Source: Adiantum capillus-veneris
Lineage: Eukaryota > Streptophyta > Polypodiopsida > Polypodiales > Pteridaceae
Reading direction: 5' to 3'
NCBI GenBank assembly: GCA_014529385.2
Contig: CM043954.1
Location: 4,527,306-4,591,305, forward strand
DNA: 64,000 bases
In this document: piece after piece, positions 57,300 to 64,000 of the stretch
Position numbering within the stretch: the first letter of the stretch is position 1
How the letters are laid out: every line of letters starts with the position of its first letter
The notes under the pieces: generated by a model
The model's input: the letters and a program-made list of their open reading frames with translations, nothing else
Databases searched by the model: none
What the model was told of the DNA's origin: nothing
Program-made: the position numbers and the translations under genes

Positions 57300-58360
57300 G
57301 AGGAGGCAAGTCCCTCAAGAAAATAAGGATGCATGACCTATGAGACTGAGTTACAAAGAGATCTCTCATGAAGAAAATGTGCCCAAGGAGGAGGCAATTC
57401 CCTCGAGAAAATAGGGATGCATGACCTATGAGACCGAGTTACAATTGAAAATATGCTTTTGGAATTGTAATGGATACCCATGGAATGTGAGGGTTGGCAT
57501 TGATGAACTAACAAAAAAAGCCGATGTTGTACTTCTTGTTGAAACTTGGGAGCATGATACACAAAGGATTAACGGCTTGGACAATTACAATGTACATTCA
57601 TTGATGTGGTCAAAGAATCTTAAGCAACAAAGAGGACAAGGAGGGGTAGCATGTATGGTTAAGAAAAAAATTGAAGATTTTGTATCAATTGTGAAAGATG
57701 ACAAGTACAAACGTTATGTATGGCTGAAAATTATGCCACCAAAAAGAGCACCCATTTTTGTAGCCGGTTGCTACATTCCTCATCATGATTCCCCCTTTTA
57801 TGCTTGCATGGATAGTAATCAGCCATCTTTTGATTTAGAAGAGGACATTGCTTATTTCAAAGGTGAAGGTGATGTTATTGTATTTGGGGATATGAATGCT
57901 CGCACAAAAACATTGCAACATGATACTCAACAATTTGATATGCCATACATTTCAAAAAAGTTGGAGGAAGTTCAATTATATGATCAGACTTCAATGGATG
58001 AGAAAGAGCCGGATCACTATGGAAAGTTACTTTTACACATGTGTAATAGCATGCGTTTTCTCATTGCAATGGTGTATCTTTGTGGAGTGGAACCAATGGA
58101 TTTACATGTAGGAGACATAATGGGGACAATGTGATTGACTATATGCTACTCTCCAAAGCCATCATGTATAGTATAAAGAGTTTTATGTTTGGCCAATGGA
58201 CCCCAGAATCTGACCATCGCACCTTATATATTGAACTTTCATGTGGAGAAGCAACTAAGCATGATAATCTCAGCCAAAGGAAAGAGAAATCATCACTATG
58301 TATGGATTTCAAACGGGCACCAATGTACATTGAAATGGTTGAGCAAAAATTATGACTGAC
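57300..58360 (+). pseudogene. LINE ORF2: apurinic-type endonuclease
   Basis: After LTR-C the LINE resumes with an 87-bp tandem duplication (57300-57386, then partial) that ends in the same AAGAAAATGTGCCCAAG seen at 48421-48437. The endonuclease frame 57421-58134 shows ICFWNCNGYPWN, VLLVETW (catalytic Glu) and VIVFGDMNAR (Asp-x-Asn). After a shift near 58110 come VIDYMLLSKA and ESDHRTLYIEL (catalytic His). These are the ordered APE motifs of plant L1-type LINEs, which nick target DNA to prime reverse transcription. Confidence 0.8.
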
Positions 58361-58382
58361 AAAGCTTGAATATGATGCACCA

Positions 58383-59690
58383 TTGGAAACTAAATGGGAA
58401 GCTTTCAAGAAAGTTATTTGTTCTTGTGCCGAAGAATGCTTTGCCGTAAAGCATCTCCATGGTATCAACAAAAATAGATCACGCAAAAGGTGGTTTGATA
58501 AAGAATGTAAAGATGCTCGAAAGTCCTTGATAAAGCTTAATGCAAATATGGACAAAGACAACTATCAAAGTCGTTTGCAGACATCAAGGCATTGATTCAA
58601 GAGAAGAGAAGAAGATGGGAAGTAAAGAAACAACTTTTTCAAGTCCAAGAAAAGGTACATGCATGTGGAAGATTTTGGAAAAACTTGAGAGGCAAGCGGG
58701 TTGAGAATTTTGGTAACTTGAGTCATGTGGATATGTACACACATTGTAGGCAATTTTATGAGCAACCAAATGCTGAAAAAATGCCATTTTGTGTTTCACT
58801 CCCATGTATGTCCTCTTTTCTTACTATTGAGGATGTATGCAATGGGCATGAAAAGTTGGCCACTCGTAAAGCGAGAGACCTTCAAGGTATCAAGCCAAAG
58901 ATGATATTCAAGATATCAAGCCAGAGATGATCAAATGGAAGGGAGATTTTACCCATGTGTGGGTGTTTTATATGTTCAACCTTTCACTTCAACATGGTAT
59001 GCCTTATGATTGGAGTACTAATTGGGTTAAACCTTTACATAAAGGAGGGGACATCAAGAATGTAAACAACTACCGGACTATATAATGATTAGTTTCCTTA
59101 TTGCAAAGTTGTTTTGGTGAATAAGGGAGATGAAATTGAGTGATTGGGCTGAAGAGAATGATAAGCGTGCAAAAGGACAAGTGGGTTTTTGTCGATGCCA
59201 TAGCACCATATTGATCATCTTGTCACTCTTCATGTTCTCATGGAGGAAAGTTGGTTGAAAGGCAAGCGATTGTATTGTTGTTTTGTGGAATTTAAGAAAG
59301 CCTTTGATATGATTCCACGTAATAATTTGTGGAGAAGGATGGAAGAACTCCAAGTGCCAAGTGAGTTTATGCTTGCACTTTCTCGAATCTATGAGAAGGT
59401 GATGTGTCAATTGCGCATGGAAAGAGGAATTTCAAAATTTTTTGTAAGCACTACTGGGGTTAAACAAGGATGCCCATTGTCACCAAATGTCTTTGGTCTA
59501 TGCATTGATCAATTGGAACAAATGGTACTTGACTTTATGCAAGAAGAAGGCATTGAAGAAGTCACTATTTGCGATAATCATGCTTTTGTTGTATGCGGAT
59601 GATGTCGTGCTTTTAGCACACACTTTAGAAGATGCACAAAAGCTTATGGTTGTCATAAAATATAATATATTACTTTACCAAATTACTTTT
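58383..59690 (+). pseudogene. LINE ORF2: linker and reverse transcriptase, truncated
   Basis: A linker (58383-58930) in two frames leads to a broken RT start (WSTNWVKPLHKGGDIKNVNNY near 59010-59080). The main RT frame 59240-59602 has CCFVEFKKAFDMIPR (motif A with Asp), TTGVKQGCPLSPNVFGL (motif B) and, after a shift near 59590, LLYADDVVLLAHT (motif C with the catalytic YADD). The coding similarity stops at about 59660, before the C-terminal zinc finger, where Gypsy-D probably begins. Confidence 0.8.
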
Positions 59691-59753
59691 TCATATTAAA
59701 CTGATCATTTAATGTGGGAGAATAAATGAGAACAAGAGTTAGAATAGAGACAT

Positions 59754-60050
59754 GTGCTTCTATACTTATCTTAGTAGGGGACCACAAGGAGAGATGGTTG
59801 CATCTCAATAGGGGTCCAAAAGAAGATGGTCTACCACAAAGAGCAATGTGTAATAAGTGCTTCTAGACCTATCTCAATAGGGGACCAAAAGGAGAGATGG
59901 TTGCACCTCAATAGGGGTCCAAAAGGAGACGGTCTACCAAAGAGCAATGTGTAATAAGTGCTTCTAGACTTATCTCAGCAGGGGACCAAGAGGAGAGATG
60001 GTTACATCTCAATATGGGTCCAAAAGGAGGTAGTCTATTAAAGAGAAATG
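59754..60050. repeat. ~102-bp tandem repeat, three units
   Basis: Units start with GTGCTTCTA at 59754, 59857 and 59958. Each has AGGGGACCA, GGAGAGATGGTT and GGGTCCAAAAG. Confidence 0.85.
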
Positions 60051-60164
60051 TGCATATAATGGAGCTTAAAATACCTTAGGGTTAGCTTCATGAAAGACCT
60101 CCAAAGGTTAGTGATAAAAGTCCTTAGACCTTAGGTAAGCTAGGGCTGTGCTTGAGGTGGGAAC

Positions 60165-60340
60165 CCAACCCAAGCTTGAGGTACTTGTCATGCTTGGTGA
60201 CTAAGGTGCTTGAGGTTCTTGTCGTGCTTGGTGACTAAGGTTCTTGAGGTCTCGTTGTGCTTGGTGACTAAGGTGCTTGTCATGCTTGATGAGGAAGGTG
60301 CTTGAGAAGCTTCCCATGCATGGGGGGTAAGGTGTTTGAG
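60165..60340. repeat. ~34-bp minisatellite, about four to five units
   Basis: The unit is built from GTGCTTGAGG, CTTGTCGTGCTTGG and TGACTAAG, with variation between copies. Confidence 0.8.
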
Positions 60341-61449
60341 TAAAAAAGAGACCGTACAAAGGAGGGAGAAATCCCCAAAGTTAGGGGAATCTTTGCCTTA
60401 ACCTCCCACTCACCCAAACGACACCCCCTTTCTCAAGGGGCACATGGACACATGCCAAGCTCTCCCTATGCTTAGCCACATGGTGTGCTTGAATCATATT
60501 GGCTTGGCTAAAGAGGTAACCAATGAGATTCTAGTTCAATTCAACAAATATCTATATATTTTCAAGTTCTCTCTCTAGAAGAGGTAAGGAGGACAGTTGT
60601 CTAATGCTACCCATGTTGCTTGAAATGCATTGTGCATGTGATTGGCTAGGCTTAGAGGGGTCCAATGAGCTTCAATATTGAGAAAAAAGGAGGGATCTCC
60701 CAAAGTAAGCAAGGGGTGTGCTTGGGGGGTATACACCCTTTCACACAGTCATTTTTTTCACATTCTCACTTGGTGAAAGTGAAAGAACTCCATCTCCTTC
60801 TCCAAGCTTGTTGAGAATTTGAGAGCCTACACCAACACTCTTAGCTATGGAATGCAAATCCAACCAAGAGCCATGCTTCAATGCTTAAGCTTGTCATCTT
60901 CTCTATCTTCATTACTATGCTACTATGTATACTAGCAAGAACAGTGATGGTAAGTGAGGATCTATTTCTTTCTCCTATGAATGTTTCTTCTTTTTCTTCC
61001 CTACCCTCATTCCCTACTATCTCTCTCCACCTTGGAAGGTGTTTGAGGACTTGGGACTGAGGTCGGAGATGGTTAATGCTTTTCCAAAGTTTATATTATA
61101 TTCGTGATGCATGAATCTTTCCATCTTCATAGCATCACCAAGGTCACAAGGAACATAAAGATTGTATTATACCAGTCTCTCTTTATGGAAGAATCTTTAA
61201 TACAAAAGCCTATTGGAGGGGGGACAGGCTCCACATAAATCCGATCCTCCAATGTTGTCAAGTTCTCTGATTCTCTCTCTCTCTCTCTTGCAAAAGTATT
61301 GTTCATGCCAAGTTAATTAAGCATAATGGTTATGTTGGTACCATTAATTAAGTTCACCCTCTATTTTCTCAAAGTAGTCTCACAAAAATATACTCTTTAA
61401 TCCTCCTAATTCCGATGTTCTCAAAGTTCATGGGCCATTTCCATTACAT

Positions 61450-61467
61450 TGGTATCAAAGCTATTGG
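61450..61467 (+). other. Gypsy-D primer-binding site (initiator Met type)
   Basis: TGGTATCAAAGCTATTGG begins one base after the LTR and resembles the common plant TGGTATCAGAGC site that pairs with initiator tRNA-Met. Confidence 0.75.
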
Positions 61468-61845
61468 TTTCTCTTTTCTTGCTTAAGAAGAGAGGTCCTT
61501 AAGTTGTCCATGAAAGGTTGTTCCTGTTCATTTTGCAATAGGGTAATCTATTATCTTGGTTGAGAAGGACTTAGTTCGAGGTACACCATTGGGAACTATA
61601 GTCTTAATAATGGAGTCTCTCAGGGCTTGCATTTGGCTTAACCATTATTGAGCTACTAGCAAGCTCAACAGGAACTATAATCAACTGAGTAATGTTAGAC
61701 CCTCTCCACTAGTCTTTGCAATCAACATTGTGTAAACCACGGGTGTGGCTGCTTGAGGACTAATTTTCAAAGGTAAAGAAGAGTAGAGACTAAGGTTTTT
61801 GAGGGTACCATAGCACAAAGTAACTTATACATAAATTTAATTAGC

Positions 61846-63180
61846 ATGGCTGACAATAACCAAGAGAGTAGAATAAATATTAACAACTTTGATTTTGCAC
61901 ATGAAGGTTCTAATGATGACGCCTCCATGTTTGTTAACTATCTTGTTACTAGGTTGCAACAAGCTATGGGCAACTTTACTTTGCAAGCCAAAGTTACTCA
62001 AAAACTTTGTGCTTATGGGATTTCTCTTCCTCTCCAAGAGGAGAGAGAGCTTAGGAGGCCTCTTGATGAGATCCCCAAACGAATAATCTCTCCCATAAGA
62101 GAGGAGGAATCCAAATAACAAGAAAGAAGAGAGCCACTAAGTTCCTCTAAAGATGTGTCTTCACGAAGATGACGGTCTAGATGGTTGCCAACTCCTCCCA
62201 AGAGGAAACGGTCAACCCATAGTCCTTCTCCTCATCGCTCCAAGAGGGAAGAGAGGAAACAAAGGAAGGAAAGGGCAAGAAAGAGGTCACCCTCTTCTCC
62301 TTCTTCTTCACCTTCCTCCTCTTCCGATGAAAGAAATAGCTATTCTCCTAGAGAATACAAGAGGGGAGGACATCGCAAGTCTTAGCCTGCATGGCGAAGG
62401 TCCCAAAAGATCAAGAAGTTCAAAGAGGGAGGGAAGAGTTTTTCTTTTCTCACCTATGATGGCACCTTTGGTTCTACCAAAAACATATTTCCCTTCATCC
62501 AACAATTTGATGCGGACTTTGGAGATGAGAGCTTCATAGAGTCCTCCAAGCTACATCATGTAGCTATGCACTTCCAGAAATATGCTCGTCAATGGTGGTT
62601 TAGCCCTCATGGCAACAACGAAGCCCCAAGGACATGGAAAACTCTACGAGTTTCCATCATGAAGCAAGTCCTTGCAAGTGATGCAAAGGACAAAGTGCTT
62701 ACCAAATGACAAATTTTAAAGCTACTCTCCAACGATTCTATCCACAAATATGTGGACAAGTTTTGGGATTTACATCTCAAGGCTATTGTCTTTCAAAAGA
62801 TAGAGTTTGCCGAGAAAAGGAAATAATTTTGTGTGAGACAACCGGAAGATATGGCCGAGTATGTCATCTCTCAAGGCCTAGGACTTTCATTGAAGTGATT
62901 CACCTTACTATGGTCACTTCACAAATCAATTTCCAATAAGGGGCTAAAAATAATTTTATGCCCACGAAAACTAGGGACCGAAATGAAGCAAAGGGGAAGA
63001 GCAATGCCCAAAAATCTTCCCAAGGAAATTCCAACAACAATCGGTCCAACGAGAAGTGATTTTACAAAGTTAAATATAAATTCTCCTAAAGAGCTAGAAG
63101 CTTTTCATAAGGACCACAAATGATTTAAGTGTGGGGAGCAAGGACATGGCTACCGTTCTTGCCCCACATAAATACCCACA
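61846..63180 (+). pseudogene. Gypsy-D gag
   Basis: Starts MADNNQESRININ at 61846. After a stop near 62116 a Ser/Arg-rich stretch follows (SPSSPSSSPSSSSDERNS at 62185-62385). In the same frame past another stop lies a Retrotrans_gag core with LTYDGTFGSTKNIFPFIQQF, MHFQKYARQWWFSP and TWKTLRVSIMKQVL. Near 63120 is a zinc knuckle FKCGEQGHGYRSCP, whose first Cys codon has become TGA. Four or more stops in all. Confidence 0.7.
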
Positions 63181-63617
63181 ATGAGACTCCTAGAGCTTCC
63201 ATGATCGAAGCTCCAAAAGAGAATGCTCATTGCAAAGAATCACCTCTCTCCTATGCTTGGAGAAAGTTAACGGAGCATGATGCCTTCATCTTTTTTGACC
63301 CTGGCTCTACTCAAAATTCCATATCAATGGAGTTGGCTGCCAAGTTAGGCATTCAAGCTCATGAGATGGTAAATGTGGTTGTATCCGATGGCGCCTTCAA
63401 GGGGCAAGAAGCTGCAGTTACTCCCTTGATTGGGAAATTGAGGCTTCATGTCCAAGGCTATGTTGACAAAGAAGATTTCTTCATCTCTTCTCTCCAACAT
63501 GAGGATGTTATCCTAGGGGCACCATGGTTCAACCGCATGGCTGCGAACATGAAGTTTCCTGAAAGGAGAATCTACTTCACCTACAGGAAAAAGAGCATGT
63601 ACATATATGATAATTAG
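63129..63617 (+). pseudogene. Gypsy-D aspartic protease
   Basis: Active site FFDPGSTQNSIS (D-P-G-S), with GKLRLHVQGYVDKEDF and HEDVILGAPWFNRMAA, the usual end of the RVP_2-type protease of plant Gypsy elements. The domain itself is uninterrupted and ends at TAG 63615-63617. Confidence 0.75.
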
Positions 63618-63629
63618 TTAGGGAACACC

Positions 63630-64000
63630 ATATCCCTGGTAAATACGCTTGCTTTTGATAAGTCCATGAAAAACTCTACTTCTGCGTATATGATTTTTGT
63701 TGGAGAATCTGTAAATGATTCCAATGTTTTCACAAGTAGCAATAAACGGAATCAAGAGCAATTAGAGTTGTCTAATTTCCTAAATGGATTCCAAGATGTT
63801 TTCATTAATGACATCCCTAGTGAGCTACCTCCAAAACGAGGGGATGAGGACCATGCAATAGAGAGTCTACTAGGAAGCTCACCGCCTAATAAACCTCCTT
63901 ATTGAGTTTCACAAGCTCAACAAGAGAAGATCATGAGGCAAGTGCATGAATTGGTGGAAAAATGGATGGTGAGGACTATTTACCAATACTTTTAGTTCAA
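63630..64000 (+). pseudogene. Gypsy-D RT, N-terminal entry, cut by window edge
   Basis: LSNFLNGFQDVFINDIPSEL and LPPKRGDEDHAIE are followed by PPNKPPY, then a stop where the usual Arg codon is TGA, then VSQAQQEKIMRQVHEL and KWMVRT. This is the standard approach to the Gypsy RT catalytic domain, which lies beyond 64000. Confidence 0.7.

Larger units (their letters stand above)
59713..61448 (+). repeat. Gypsy-D 5' LTR (inferred, ~1.7 kb)
   Basis: The right end (CCATTACA, 61448) is set by the primer site. The left end TGTGGGAG at 59713 is inferred because it lies just after LINE similarity stops and fits TG...CA. It contains two tandem arrays and a TATATATT near 60552. Without the 3' LTR the left border is unproven. 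Confidence 0.45.
59713..64000 (+). mobile_element. Gypsy-D: Ty3/Gypsy element, 5' part only
   Basis: Long 5' LTR, initiator tRNA-Met primer site, gag with zinc knuckle, protease and the beginning of RT, all on the plus strand. It continues past the right edge of the window. Gene order and the protease sequence (FFDPGSTQNSIS, VILGAPWF) differ from Gypsy-1 and the LTR-A/B/C family. Several stops in gag and RT show it is defective. Confidence 0.7.

Overview
This is plant nuclear DNA made almost entirely of transposable elements. Plant origin is inferred from several signals: a CACTA (En/Spm) DNA transposon with typical TNP2-type transposase domains, Ty3/Gypsy and Copia LTR retrotransposons, primer sites matching plant tRNA-Asp and initiator tRNA-Met, a tRNA-derived SINE, LINEs, and many long CT/CA/GA microsatellites. 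I saw no host gene, rRNA or functional tRNA. A large-genome plant, possibly non-flowering, fits, but the species cannot be read from the window.

Layout. 1-6.9 kb holds decayed pieces: a Copia-type gag with a 3' LTR-like block, an ORF1-only LINE, a dimer of a tRNA-derived SINE, and a dispersed repeat called R1 here. 6.9-25.4 kb is a minus-strand Ty3/Gypsy element (Gypsy-1; TSD GGGTA). It carries gag, protease, RT/RNase H and integrase, plus a long unidentified reading frame after the integrase. That extra frame is split by an apparently intact CACTA transposon (9166-16880; TSD TGG). R1 resumes after Gypsy-1, and a second, uninterrupted R1 copy lies at 26.0-27.1 kb.

27.1-43.4 kb is a 16.3 kb plus-strand LTR element (LTR-B) with gag and protease-like coding but no RT or integrase. 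Its leader carries eight copies of a 20-bp near-perfect palindrome, seven of them about 280 bp apart. A younger relative (LTR-A, 36057-41165, TSD GCAAG) is nested inside it. 43.4-47.5 kb is microsatellite-rich and contains a LINE 3' fragment. 47.5-59.7 kb is a LINE (ORF1, endonuclease, RT) split by a third member of the same gag-protease family (LTR-C, minus strand, 48438-57294, TSD CCAAG). 59.7-64.0 kb is the 5' part of another plus-strand Gypsy element (Gypsy-D) that leaves the window.

How the parts relate. LTR-A, LTR-B and LTR-C share a tRNA-Asp-type primer site, lack polymerase genes and encode W-[VI]-P-K repeat proteins. A and C have complementary internal deletions, and no single copy is intact. 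They must have been moved by enzymes supplied in trans. The only complete-looking gene set is that of the CACTA element, whose transposase can be read through six exons without a frameshift. The best candidates for undescribed biology are the palindrome array, the gag-protease-only family with two protease-like domains, the post-integrase frame of Gypsy-1, and the LINE 3' hairpin followed by dinucleotide tails.
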